Assembly: GCA_034439915.1 (NCBI GenBank)
Contig: JAWXBI010000320.1
Span: forward strand, 1-26,898
From: JADJLQ01 sp034439915
GTDB taxonomy: Bacteria > Bacteroidota > Bacteroidia > Chitinophagales > Saprospiraceae
Direction of reading: 5' to 3'
Length of the DNA: 26,898 nt
Each line of letters begins with the position of its first letter. Positions within the stretch are counted from its first letter, which is position 1. Positions 16,186 to 24,213 of this stretch are shown piece after piece. Position numbers and translations under genes: made by a program. The notes beneath the pieces are model-generated. The model was not told the origin of the DNA, searched no databases, and saw nothing but the letters and a program-made list of their open reading frames with translations.

Positions 16186-16541
16186 AAAAGAAAACCCTGA
16201 ACGACCTGTCTGAACTGAAGATGGTTTTTTCAACTGACCCAGAGGCCATTTCGCCACAGGAACGCGAACCGGACCAACCTGCTGCAGGTACCCCTTACCC
16301 TAAACAAACTATAAGGATCAGTCTTGATCGTAAACACCGGGCAGGCAAAGAAGTAACGTTGTTAGAGGGATTTGAACTGACAGCGCTGGAGCTGGAATCG
16401 ATGGCAAAAAAACTCAAAACTCAATGTGGTATTGGAGGCAGCATTGACCAGGGGTTGATATTATTACAAGGAGATCAGCGGAAAAAATTGCCGCCAATGT
16501 TGCAAAAAATGGGATTTAAAAAGATAAGAGTGATTGCATGA
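16182..16541 (+). CDS. yciH: SUI1/eIF1-like translation factor (YciH)
   Basis: Bacterial homologue of eIF1, thought to influence start-site selection at the ribosome. Seen: a variable N-terminal 40 residues, then IRISLDRKHRAGKEVTLLEG, FELTALELESMAKKLKTQCG, IGGSIDQGLILLQGDQRKKL and a closing GFKKIRVIA, which is the SUI1 fold in order with the conserved basic loop and CGxGGS motif. 119 residues, normal for the family. ATG overlaps the preceding stop (ATGA), so it is translationally coupled to the beta-lactamase-like gene; the functional link is unclear. Confidence 0.92.
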   Translation: MKKKTLNDLSELKMVFSTDPEAISPQEREPDQPAAGTPYPKQTIRISLDRKHRAGKEVTLLEGFELTALELESMAKKLKTQCGIGGSIDQGLILLQGDQRKKLPPMLQKMGFKKIRVIA

Positions 16542-16667
16542 ATCCTTAGCGTCGTCCGTTCTGGTCACCCACAATACGGTCATTTCTACCATCAACAAAT
16601 ATCACAATCTTTGTCAAAATAACAGCGAAATCGATCCTAAATCACCAGGTCAATCCAGGGTTAATAA

Positions 16668-16680
16668 GAGGTTAAACCTC
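16668..16680. promoter_or_regulatory. Palindrome GAGGTT-A-AACCTC upstream of the bat operon
   Basis: Perfect 6-base arms with one central base, centred about 50 bases upstream of the moxR -7 element. No T-run follows on the plus strand. Candidate operator; inference. Confidence 0.35.
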
Positions 16681-16724
16681 CATAATTTATTGAACCCATT
16701 CGCCCACTTACACTAAATTTTGAC

Positions 16725-16732
16725 GAAATTTG
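16725..16732 (+). promoter_or_regulatory. Near-consensus -7 element for the moxR-bat operon
   Basis: GAAATTTG has one mismatch to TAnnTTTG and ends 21 bases before the moxR ATG at 16754. A TTG start codon that would extend moxR by eight codons is formed by this element itself, which argues for the ATG. Confidence 0.35.
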
Positions 16733-16753
16733 CCCCGCTTTCAACCCAATATT

Positions 16754-17752
16754 ATGAACAGTTATATCGACTTGCAGAGTATCACAGCCCGTATCCAGCA
16801 GGAATCAGGATTTGTCGACAAGATTAAAGAACAGCTCGCCCATACCATCATAGGTCAGGATATCATGGTCGAACGCCTGTTGATCGGTTTGTTGTGTAAA
16901 GGCCATATTTTACTGGAAGGCCTTCCCGGCCTGGCAAAAACACTGGCAATCAAATCGTTGGCCAGTGCCATCAATGCCAGTTTTCAGCGCATTCAATTTA
17001 CACCGGACCTCCTGCCGGCGGATATTATCGGGACTATGATTTACAATCCCGGAGCCAATGACTTCCACGTAAGAAAGGGCCCTATTTTTGCCAATTTTAT
17101 ACTTGCCGACGAAATCAACCGCGCCCCTGCTAAAGTCCAAAGTGCTTTGCTGGAGGCTATGCAGGAAAAACAAGTCACTATTGGTAAGGAAACCTACCAC
17201 TTGCAGGAGCCTTTTTTAGTCCTGGCCACACAAAACCCGATTGAACAGGAGGGCACCTACCCATTACCGGAAGCACAGGTTGACCGGTTTATGCTGAAAG
17301 TTATCATAGGTTATCCAACCATAGAAGAAGAAAGGCAGATCATCCGAATGAACCTGGGGGATGAAGCTTCACGAATCATCCATCCTGTGGTGCAGCCTGC
17401 CGATATATTAAGAGCCCGGGAAGTATTAAATGCCATTTATATGGATGAAAAAATAGAAAAATATATCCTGGATATTGTATTTGCCACCCGACAACCGGTG
17501 GAATATAAACTGGATCATATAAAACATTTTATCCAATATGGAGCTTCTCCCCGGGCGAGTATCAACCTGGCGCTCGCTGCCAAAGCAGTTGCCTTTATTC
17601 AAAACCGCGGTTTCGTCATTCCGGATGATGTCCGGTATATTGCCAAAGATGTCCTTCGCCACCGGGTCGGACTGACTTACGAAGCAGAAGCGGAAAATAA
17701 AAATTCAGATCAAATTATATCGGAGATTTTAGCCAAAGTCGAAGTACCTTGA
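16754..17752 (+). CDS. moxR: MoxR-family AAA+ ATPase
   Basis: MoxR ATPases act as chaperone-like partners of VWA-domain proteins. Seen: IIGQDIMVERLLIGLLC, Walker A GLPGLAKT at 56-63, LPADIIGTMIYNP, Walker B FILADEINRAP at 115-125, KVQSALLEAMQEKQVTIG, sensor 1 LATQNPIEQEGTYPLPEAQ, DRF, and the sensor 2 GASPRASINLALAAKAVAF. 332 residues, full length for the APE2220/MRP-type MoxR found in bat operons. First gene of the operon; its TGA overlaps the TTG start of the next gene. The position with DUF58 and BatA-D downstream is the standard aerotolerance arrangement. Confidence 0.95.
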   Translation: MNSYIDLQSITARIQQESGFVDKIKEQLAHTIIGQDIMVERLLIGLLCKGHILLEGLPGLAKTLAIKSLASAINASFQRIQFTPDLLPADIIGTMIYNPGANDFHVRKGPIFANFILADEINRAPAKVQSALLEAMQEKQVTIGKETYHLQEPFLVLATQNPIEQEGTYPLPEAQVDRFMLKVIIGYPTIEEERQIIRMNLGDEASRIIHPVVQPADILRAREVLNAIYMDEKIEKYILDIVFATRQPVEYKLDHIKHFIQYGASPRASINLALAAKAVAFIQNRGFVIPDDVRYIAKDVLRHRVGLTYEAEAENKNSDQIISEILAKVEVP

Positions 17753-19038
17753 TTAAATTCCTAGTCATCATTCAGTTATTGCCCGCCTGGATATCGGGTC
17801 AAATCCCTGCCGGGAGGTTGTCTGATTTATTCTTCAGAAACAAAACTGTCCTTTGGGAAAAAACGTATCAAGGCGTCTGGGATGATGTGATACCGGTTAA
17901 ACTAGAATTGGCATCTGACGGCTCTACCTGCAGCGGTTATTTTTATTTTGGCGAAGGCAAAAACAGTTTTGTCGTTTCAGGTCCCATCTTGAATAACAAC
18001 CTCAAATTAGAGGAACAGGATCTGCATGGCAATATTACCGGGTACCTGATACTCCAGCTTGCTCCGGAAGGTATGATGGGCACCTGGTATAATGCCACCC
18101 GGAATTTTAATGTAAGGATGAATTTTCTGGAAGGCAACCTGAACCTGCCCCTGGATTATTGGGTGCGATCTTATACCCTCAAAAATGATCCGGCCGAAGC
18201 TACCATTATTCAACAAAAAGAATTCAATGACCAGATTAAGACGCGATTCTACTTTCAAACGTTGAATAAAACCCTGGAGGGCACCTGTATGGTAAGAGAC
18301 GCCGTCAATGATTACCAGGTGACTTTACTCACCGATTACCTGCATCGCGAAGCAGGCAAATTAAGTACCTGGCAATTCCGCGAAAAAAAACTGGATGTTT
18401 TATTTAAACTGGGAAGTATGGAATATTCCAAAACCCTGGATCTATCCCAAGAGTTTAAAATGGTCCAGGAGACCTATACCGATCATTGGATGGCCGTGGA
18501 TTTTGTATATCCTGAAACCGATAAAAATGCCATCAATCAATGGTTTAGAAAATTTATAGATTCATTCCAGGTATTGATTCAAACCAAAAAGGCCATCATT
18601 TTCGAACAACATGAAACCGGACCTGAAACCAGGCTTGCTTTCCGGCTGAGCATCTGGCCGCAGATCGATTTTCTCAATGAACAATGTATTTCAGGAATGA
18701 TCCATGTAAAATCTTCCTGGGACGACGAGTTGATGACTGAAGCCTTTATTTTTGACCTGCGAAGGGGAATAAAACTCGAAGAAACGGATTTGTTTCAGGA
18801 TGTCACCGAATTCCAAGCAATAAAATCCGGGCTGATTGAAAAAGAACTAAAAAAACTCAAAACGGAGTCAGCGTTGGATTATGAAATGCTGTCCGTAGAA
18901 GATTTTAAATATGTCACCCTGAAAAAAGAAGGGTTAGTTTATTCATCCCCTTTCAGTATCCTTTATGGTTTCAGGCCGGTGATCATCCCGTATAAAGAAT
19001 TAAAGCCCTACTTGAATCCTAAATATTTCCCTCTTTAA
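17749..19038 (+). CDS. Secreted protein with DUF3298-like C-terminal domain, in bat operon
   Basis: A 429-residue exported protein with signal peptide MIKFLVIIQLLPAWISGQ. Start is TTG at 17749, coupled to the moxR stop (TTGA), and no ATG fits. The N-terminal part (about 35-125: YQGVWDDVIPVKLEL, CSGYFYFGEGKN, ILQLAPEGMMGTWY) has the rhythm of small beta domains that alternate GxYxY and GxW motifs. The C-terminal part (about 310-429: FDLRRGIKLEETDLFQD, then LKKEGLVYSSPFSILYGF and VIIPYKELKPYL) resembles DUF3298/RsiV-type domains, which bind small ligands such as lysozyme in RsiV. Assignment is by eye. It is not a usual Bat protein; its place between moxR and the DUF58 gene suggests it is a substrate or envelope partner. 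Confidence 0.6.
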   Translation: MIKFLVIIQLLPAWISGQIPAGRLSDLFFRNKTVLWEKTYQGVWDDVIPVKLELASDGSTCSGYFYFGEGKNSFVVSGPILNNNLKLEEQDLHGNITGYLILQLAPEGMMGTWYNATRNFNVRMNFLEGNLNLPLDYWVRSYTLKNDPAEATIIQQKEFNDQIKTRFYFQTLNKTLEGTCMVRDAVNDYQVTLLTDYLHREAGKLSTWQFREKKLDVLFKLGSMEYSKTLDLSQEFKMVQETYTDHWMAVDFVYPETDKNAINQWFRKFIDSFQVLIQTKKAIIFEQHETGPETRLAFRLSIWPQIDFLNEQCISGMIHVKSSWDDELMTEAFIFDLRRGIKLEETDLFQDVTEFQAIKSGLIEKELKKLKTESALDYEMLSVEDFKYVTLKKEGLVYSSPFSILYGFRPVIIPYKELKPYLNPKYFPL

Positions 19039-19046
19039 TTTTGAAT

Positions 19047-19931
19047 ATGGATACCACGGAGCTGTTGCAAAAAGTACGCAAAATCGAAATTAAGACCAGG
19101 AGTATAAGCAAACACCTGTTTACTGGTGAATACCACAGCACTTTTAAAGGCAGGGGTATGTCCTTCAGTGAAGTGAGGCCTTATCAATACGGTGATGATA
19201 TCCGCAACATCGACTGGAACGTGACCGCCCGGACAAATGAGGCCTTTGTAAAAATTTTTGAAGAAGAAAGGGAACTGACGCTGATGTTGCTGGTCGATAT
19301 TAGCCCCTCTTCTTATTTCGGGACCTACCAGCAATTAAAAAAAGAATGGGCTACGGAAATCTGCGCCGTGCTTGCTTTTTCAGCCATCAGCAACAATGAT
19401 AAGGTGGGGTTAATCCTTTTTTCCGACCAGATCGAGTTGTTCATACCCCCTAAAAAAGGCAAACAACATATCCTAAGGATTTTGAGGGAACTCATCAATG
19501 CTGAACCGAAAGGCCTTGGGACGAAATTGGGTGATGCCCTTCAGTTTTTCAGTAATATCATTAAGAAAAGGAGCATTGGATTTATTTTATCCGACTTCTG
19601 GGACCACCAATTTGAAATTCCATTGCGTATCCTGGGAAACAAACATGATCTGATTGGTATTCAACTATACGATCCTGCCGAGGAAAGCCTGCCGGATCTT
19701 GGATTTATCCGGACTTTCGATAAAGAGCGGAAAAGTTATCGTTGGCTGGATACTTCAAGCGCTGCTTTAAGGGCTCAGTATGCGGCCAGATTTCAACAAC
19801 ACCTCCAAACCACCAGGGAATTATTTACCAAAAGTGCTTCGGATCTGATCCAACTCCGGACCGACCATTCCTATATTGAAGCCCTGATGGCTTTTTTCAA
19901 AAACAGAACGAAAGGAGCATGGAGAAAATAA
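19047..19931 (+). CDS. DUF58 protein (VWA-like), MoxR partner
   Basis: DUF58 proteins sit beside moxR in most bat-type operons and carry a VWA-like domain. Seen: the DUF58 core FSEVRPYQYGDDIRNIDWNV at 40-59 followed by TARTNEAFVKIFEEERE; a MIDAS-like DISPSS at 84-89 (D-x-S-x-S), LILFSDQIELFIPPKKG and IGFILSDFWD. No signal peptide or membrane segment, so cytoplasmic, where MoxR can meet it. I choose ATG at 19047 (294 aa) over TTG six bases upstream. Its 3' end overlaps the next gene by 13 bases. Confidence 0.93.
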   Translation: MDTTELLQKVRKIEIKTRSISKHLFTGEYHSTFKGRGMSFSEVRPYQYGDDIRNIDWNVTARTNEAFVKIFEEERELTLMLLVDISPSSYFGTYQQLKKEWATEICAVLAFSAISNNDKVGLILFSDQIELFIPPKKGKQHILRILRELINAEPKGLGTKLGDALQFFSNIIKKRSIGFILSDFWDHQFEIPLRILGNKHDLIGIQLYDPAEESLPDLGFIRTFDKERKSYRWLDTSSAALRAQYAARFQQHLQTTRELFTKSASDLIQLRTDHSYIEALMAFFKNRTKGAWRK

Positions 19932-20845
19932 CAACATTCTGTTTTTGCTTATGGTGCTGTTCCGCCAATGGACAAGCCCAGTTTACAGCCAGGGTGGATA
20001 GTTTAAATATGATGATTGGAGATCAGCAAACTCTGTTATTCAATATTACCTCTCCTGCCGGCATCAACCCCTCAGATATCCACACCGAATTTCTAGACAC
20101 CTGTAAATTCCTGGAAATCATTAATCAATCCAACTGGTCCCGGTCTGAAGGAGATCAACTTATCCTCCAGGAGAAAAGTATCAGGTTTGGCATATTCGAT
20201 GAAGGCCATTTTGTTATCCCGGCATGTTTTGCCTTACATAGAAATGATACTTTTTGGACCTATCCTATATCCATCGATGTGAGCGGGATAGAACCGGACA
20301 GCACAGGCCTGATGCCAATCAAAGGCATAATACTTGAAAAACCATCCTGGACAGATTACCTGGCCTGGATCATTGGAGCAGGAGTACTTTTGTTAGGTTA
20401 CTTGATCTACCTCTATTATAAAAAAGTACAGGCAGATAAACTAAGGAAAAAAACAGAAACTCCCGAGATCGTTTTATTACCGCATGAACTGGCCCTTCAA
20501 AAACTCCAGGGCTTAAAAGAAAGCCGCTTATGGGAACACGATGAAGTAAAAGAATTTCATGTACAGTTGACTTATATCCTGCGAGAATACCTCGAAGGCC
20601 GTTTTAATTTCCCGGCCCTGGAATCCACCACTAACGAAATAGAAAAGGCCATTCAGACGCTGGGGCTTAATACTGTCCAGATCAACCAGGTACATAATTT
20701 ACTCCATGTCGCCGATTGGGTCAAATTTGCAAAAGGCCAGCCGGAAGAAAATGCCAATAGTGTGGCATTGGATCAGGCCATTGACCTGGTGACCATGACG
20801 ATCCCAGGCAATAATTCTTCATCAGCAATAGAAACAACTTCATAG
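19919..20845 (+). CDS. DUF4381-like membrane protein of the bat operon
   Basis: Seen: a short signal-like N-terminus (MEKITTFCFCLWCCSANGQA), a periplasmic beta-rich domain (about 20-135), one membrane span at about 147-167 (LAWIIGAGVLLLGYLIYLYY) and a cytoplasmic helical domain containing LPHELALQKLQGLKES, HVQLTYILREYLEGRF and ALESTTNEI. This cytoplasmic part matches the DUF4381 layout and also resembles the C-terminal cytoplasmic domain of BatD in this window (INTILSGFLRIYW...). It sits in the usual place between DUF58 and batA. The start overlaps the DUF58 gene; AAAGGAG lies directly before the ATG, too close for an ideal ribosome binding site. Role within the complex unknown. Confidence 0.75.
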   Translation: MEKITTFCFCLWCCSANGQAQFTARVDSLNMMIGDQQTLLFNITSPAGINPSDIHTEFLDTCKFLEIINQSNWSRSEGDQLILQEKSIRFGIFDEGHFVIPACFALHRNDTFWTYPISIDVSGIEPDSTGLMPIKGIILEKPSWTDYLAWIIGAGVLLLGYLIYLYYKKVQADKLRKKTETPEIVLLPHELALQKLQGLKESRLWEHDEVKEFHVQLTYILREYLEGRFNFPALESTTNEIEKAIQTLGLNTVQINQVHNLLHVADWVKFAKGQPEENANSVALDQAIDLVTMTIPGNNSSSAIETTS

Positions 20846-21856
20846 ATGGAAATGTTTTCAAATTATAGGTTGGTTTATCCCTGGATATGGATCGCAGGCC
20901 TATTTGTGCTGGTTACCTTCGTCTTTTATCTCTATCGCCAAACCAAACTAAAAGATTCACAATCTTTTCATTTCGGCCATATTTCCAGAGGCTTTTTGAG
21001 AAACTGGAAAAGTACGGTGCATTATTTGTTGCCGTGGGTGAAACTGATGGCTATGATTGCTATCATCCTGGCAGCCTCCAGGCCTCAGCTCATCTGGAAA
21101 GAACTAAAATTAAAAGCCAATGCAATTGATATTTTCATGGTGATGGATCTGTCGAGCTCTATGCTGGCTCAGGATTTTCAACCCGATCGGTTAACCGTAA
21201 GCAAGCAGGTGGCTCAAAATTTTGTCAATAAAAGAACATTTGACCGTCTTGGCCTTTCCGTATTTGCCGGCGAAAGTTATACCCGTTGCCCTTTGACCAC
21301 AGATCATGATGTGGTGATAAAATTTTTAAATGAACTCAGTGTGGGTAAACTGGAAGATGGCACAGCTATAGGCATGGGTTTGTCGGCCGCCGTCAATCGG
21401 CTCAAATCCAGCACGTCGAAAAGTAAGATCATCATTCTCCTGACAGATGGGGTCAATAATTCGGGATATATCGATCCGCTCACTGCTGCACAGATAGCAA
21501 AAGAATTTCAAATTAAGATATACACGGTCGGTGTCGGTAGTATGGGAGAAGCCCTGACTCCGGTAACCCGCCGGGGTGACGGACAATATGTGTTTGCCAT
21601 GGCCAGGGTCGAAATTGATGAACAACTCATGACCGCAGTGAGTGAGATGACCCAGGGAAAATATTACCGGGCTACCGATGAAGCCGCACTCCAGAAAATT
21701 TACGACGAGATCAATAAATTGGAGAAAACGGAAGTAGAGGTTACCCGTTTTACCCGGTATACTGAGATTTTTCACTATTTTCTGGGAGCAGCCATCAGCT
21801 TATTGTTCCTTGAATATTTAGTGCGCAATTTTGTACTCAGGCAATTATTGGATTGA
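20846..21856 (+). CDS. batA: BatA, VWA-domain membrane protein
   Basis: Inner-membrane VWA protein of the aerotolerance operon. Seen: N-terminal membrane spans near 11-30 and 61-78, then a VWA domain with MIDAS D-x-S-x-S at 101-105 (DLSSS), FAGESYTRCPLTTD, the conserved Thr in EDGTAIGMGL, LLTDGVNNSG, and a closing membrane span HYFLGAAISLLFLEYLV. 336 residues. Starts immediately after the previous stop (TAG then ATG), and batB begins one base past its own stop. BatA and BatB in one operon are thought to form a hetero-complex. Confidence 0.94.
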   Translation: MEMFSNYRLVYPWIWIAGLFVLVTFVFYLYRQTKLKDSQSFHFGHISRGFLRNWKSTVHYLLPWVKLMAMIAIILAASRPQLIWKELKLKANAIDIFMVMDLSSSMLAQDFQPDRLTVSKQVAQNFVNKRTFDRLGLSVFAGESYTRCPLTTDHDVVIKFLNELSVGKLEDGTAIGMGLSAAVNRLKSSTSKSKIIILLTDGVNNSGYIDPLTAAQIAKEFQIKIYTVGVGSMGEALTPVTRRGDGQYVFAMARVEIDEQLMTAVSEMTQGKYYRATDEAALQKIYDEINKLEKTEVEVTRFTRYTEIFHYFLGAAISLLFLEYLVRNFVLRQLLD

Positions 21857-21857
21857 T

Positions 21858-22901
21858 ATGTTTAGATTCGAACATCCCGTCTTTCTCTATTATGGCTTAG
21901 GCCTTGCGGTGCTATTGATTTTGCTGGAGTTTCTGATTAAGCACAAACGACTAAAGGTTATAAACAAATTGGCCGGGAAATCTTTATGGTCAAACCTGAT
22001 CCCCGGATATGATCCAAAGAAACTGGCCTGGCGATCCGTACTTTGGCTCAGTGGAATGACCCTGCTCATGCTCTCTATGAGCAATCCTCAATGGGGTATA
22101 CGCAAAGAAAAAGTAGAAATTAAATCCACTGATATCTACATCGCTATGGATATTTCCAATAGCATGCTCTGCGAAGACATCAAACCCAACAGGCTTGAAA
22201 GAGCTAAACTTTGGGCTGAATCCCTGATAAAAAACCTGGCCAGCGACCGCGTAGGTACCATACTTTTTGCCGGGAATGCTTTTTTACAATCGCCTCTTAC
22301 GACGGACTATGGATCGGTGACCATGTTTATCCGGAGTGCCCATCCTGAATTAATTACCACCCAGGGTACTAATCTGGAAGAAGCCATATCAACAGCCCTT
22401 GAAAATTTTTCCAATGAAAAAGATGTTCAGCGGGTACTCTTCATTTTATCCGATGGTGAAGACAATACCACGGCTGAAGAAAGCGCTCCTCAGGCCATAG
22501 CTGCAGCGTATAAGGCAAAAGAAAAAAACGTCGCCATATTTACGGTTGGCGCCGGTACCACTGCTGGTGGGCTGATTCCGATGGTTACACCCAACCGTAT
22601 GGAAGAATACAAAAGAGATGAAACCGGTAAACCTGTAGTGACAAAACTTAATGTGCGCACCCTGCAAAATCTTTCCAGGTTGACGAATGGGAAATATTAT
22701 TCTTTACAGGATGGAGATGCAGTGCTTAGTGAAATTAAATTAGAGTTGGCCAATATGGAAAAACAGCGAATCGCCGAGCGGTCATATTCTGAATTTGAAA
22801 GTTATTTCCAGTATTTATTAATTCCTGGCCTGATGCTGCTCCTGATTGAATTCCTTTTGGCCATCCGATGGTTTAAACGATTTAAAAAAGTGGCCGTATG
22901 A
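21858..22901 (+). CDS. batB: BatB, VWA-domain membrane protein
   Basis: Paralogue of BatA. Seen: membrane spans at about 8-27 and 58-75; VWA MIDAS D98-x-S100-x-S102 in IAMDISNSML; TILFAGNAFLQSPLTTDYG; the MIDAS Thr region TQGTNLEEAI; FILSDGEDN; C-terminal membrane span YLLIPGLMLLLIEFLLAI. I start at ATG 21858 (347 aa), one base past the batA stop; the frame is open further back only to a TTG inside batA. Overlaps batC by four bases (ATGA). Confidence 0.94.
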   Translation: MFRFEHPVFLYYGLGLAVLLILLEFLIKHKRLKVINKLAGKSLWSNLIPGYDPKKLAWRSVLWLSGMTLLMLSMSNPQWGIRKEKVEIKSTDIYIAMDISNSMLCEDIKPNRLERAKLWAESLIKNLASDRVGTILFAGNAFLQSPLTTDYGSVTMFIRSAHPELITTQGTNLEEAISTALENFSNEKDVQRVLFILSDGEDNTTAEESAPQAIAAAYKAKEKNVAIFTVGAGTTAGGLIPMVTPNRMEEYKRDETGKPVVTKLNVRTLQNLSRLTNGKYYSLQDGDAVLSEIKLELANMEKQRIAERSYSEFESYFQYLLIPGLMLLLIEFLLAIRWFKRFKKVAV

Positions 22902-23620
22902 ATCTCAAGTCCCCCACCATCACTCAGGTATGGTCAAATCAGCCATGTTTAAGAATCACTGCGTGGTGCTTATTTGTATTTTTTACTGTTCCTGGTCAGG
23001 GCCAAACGAACCACGGATTACTGAAAAAAGCGGATCAATCCTATATCAAGCAGGACTTTACCAAAGCCGAAGAAAATTACCGCAAAGCCCTGGAACAAAA
23101 ATCCACTGAAACCACCAAATATAACCTGGGCAATGCGATCATGGAACAAAACAGGCCCGACGAAGCAGTGACTTTTTATGAAGACGCCACCAAAAAACAA
23201 AATGATCAGTCCTTAAAATCAAAAGCCTGGCACAACCTCGGCAATGCACTGTACCTGAAAAAAGAGTATGAAAACAGCATTAAAGCCTATAAAGAATCCC
23301 TCAAAATCAGCCCAGACGACCTCGACACCAAAAAAAACCTGGTGCTGGCTAAAAAACAATTGTTAAAACAACAACAGCAACAACAAAATCAGGACCCCCC
23401 TAAGGACCAGAATAATCAGGACCAGCAGCAGCAACCTTCATCCGGGGAAGACCAAAAAGGTCAGCAGGAACAGAAAAAAGAAAGTCCATCTCAACCCCAG
23501 CAAATGTCTAAAGAGGAAGCGGAACAACTGCTTCAATATACCGAACGGGAGGATCAAAAGGTGCAAGCAAAATTGCGGAACAAAGAGAGCAAAACCGCAA
23601 AGCCAAAAAAAGATTGGTGA
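22898..23620 (+). CDS. batC: BatC, TPR protein with glutamine-rich tail
   Basis: Exported TPR protein. Seen: an N-terminal hydrophobic signal (about 19-36, ITAWCLFVFFTVPGQGQ) after an unusually long polar start; three TPR-like helical pairs at about 40-70 (YIKQDFTKAEENYRKALE), 74-104 (YNLGNAIMEQNRPDEAV) and 110-140 (WHNLGNALYLKKEYENSIKAY...ISPDD); then from about 155 a Gln/Asn/Lys/Pro-rich disordered tail with a run of six Gln, followed by MSKEEAEQLLQYTEREDQKV, a short conserved helix seen in BatC proteins. 240 residues. Probably binds BatA/BatB on the periplasmic side. No second membrane span is seen. Confidence 0.9.
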   Translation: MNLKSPTITQVWSNQPCLRITAWCLFVFFTVPGQGQTNHGLLKKADQSYIKQDFTKAEENYRKALEQKSTETTKYNLGNAIMEQNRPDEAVTFYEDATKKQNDQSLKSKAWHNLGNALYLKKEYENSIKAYKESLKISPDDLDTKKNLVLAKKQLLKQQQQQQNQDPPKDQNNQDQQQQPSSGEDQKGQQEQKKESPSQPQQMSKEEAEQLLQYTEREDQKVQAKLRNKESKTAKPKKDW

Positions 23621-23708
23621 TGGGTGGGAAGGTAGCGGGACGGGTGAAAATGATAGAATTTCCGGTTAGACTATTCTTTTTAAGGATTACCTGAATGCGC
23701 TTTTGGAT

Positions 23709-23716
23709 TAATTTTG
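23709..23716 (+). promoter_or_regulatory. Internal -7 promoter element before the batD pair
   Basis: TAATTTTG is a perfect TAnnTTTG, 29 bases before the ATG at 23746, in the only sizeable gap (125 bases) of the bat operon. It may give the batD genes expression of their own. Confidence 0.45.
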
Positions 23717-23745
23717 TACGTCAATGAAATCCTAAACGAATTAAC

Positions 23746-24213
23746 ATGAAGTTTATACTTGCTCCACTTTTGTTTTTGATCACGTTCGCCGTCAGGGCAC
23801 AAAATGGAACTGTAAAAATTGCCATCAGCCGGGATACCGTATTACTGGGCAATGCTTTTTACCTTATCTATACCTTTGAATTAAAAGAGGCCCTTTTTAA
23901 AGCACCGGATATCCAGGATGGCACCATCCTGGGTCAAAGTATGATGAACAATACTTCATTTGTAGATGGACAAATGAAGGCCATATCATCTCAACGATAC
24001 CTGATCCAGCCTGCTCATGCCGGCCGGTTTACTATTCCTGCCACTACCATAAAAAGTTCTTCCGGAGATGTTGAAGTACCATCCATTGAAGTCTATGTAA
24101 AGGAAAATCCTTCCAATCTGGAGGAAGACCCCGAAGAGGATAACGAATGGAAAAACAAAGATATTCTCATCAATAAAAACGTTAACCCCAGTCGGAAAAC
24201 GAAGAAAATATGA
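23746..24213 (+). CDS. Short BatD-like exported protein (single N-terminal domain)
   Basis: 155 residues: signal peptide 1-18 (MKFILAPLLFLITFAVRA), then one beta-sandwich domain like the first domain of BatD: VKIAISRDTVLLGNAFYLIY, GTILGQSMMNN, ISSQRYLIQPAHAGRFTIPA, and VEVPSIEVYVKEN. Compare BatD just downstream: ARADHAEIALDQYVEVEF, GPSTSSQVS, YIYTLSPKSIGTLIIGSA. It ends in a charged tail (EEDPEEDNE, then a basic RKTKKI). It has its own signal and stop, and overlaps batD by four bases (ATGA), so it is a separate coupled paralogue and not a frameshifted batD. Confidence 0.75.
   Translation: MKFILAPLLFLITFAVRAQNGTVKIAISRDTVLLGNAFYLIYTFELKEALFKAPDIQDGTILGQSMMNNTSFVDGQMKAISSQRYLIQPAHAGRFTIPATTIKSSSGDVEVPSIEVYVKENPSNLEEDPEEDNEWKNKDILINKNVNPSRKTKKI

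Noticed and set aside
16534..16716. 60-residue frame after yciH
   Set aside because: Starts with TTG inside yciH, has no hydrophobic or domain pattern, and spans the palindrome upstream of moxR.
16730..16753. N-terminal extension of moxR from TTG
   Set aside because: The TTG is part of the -7 promoter element; the ATG at 16754 gives the normal MoxR start.
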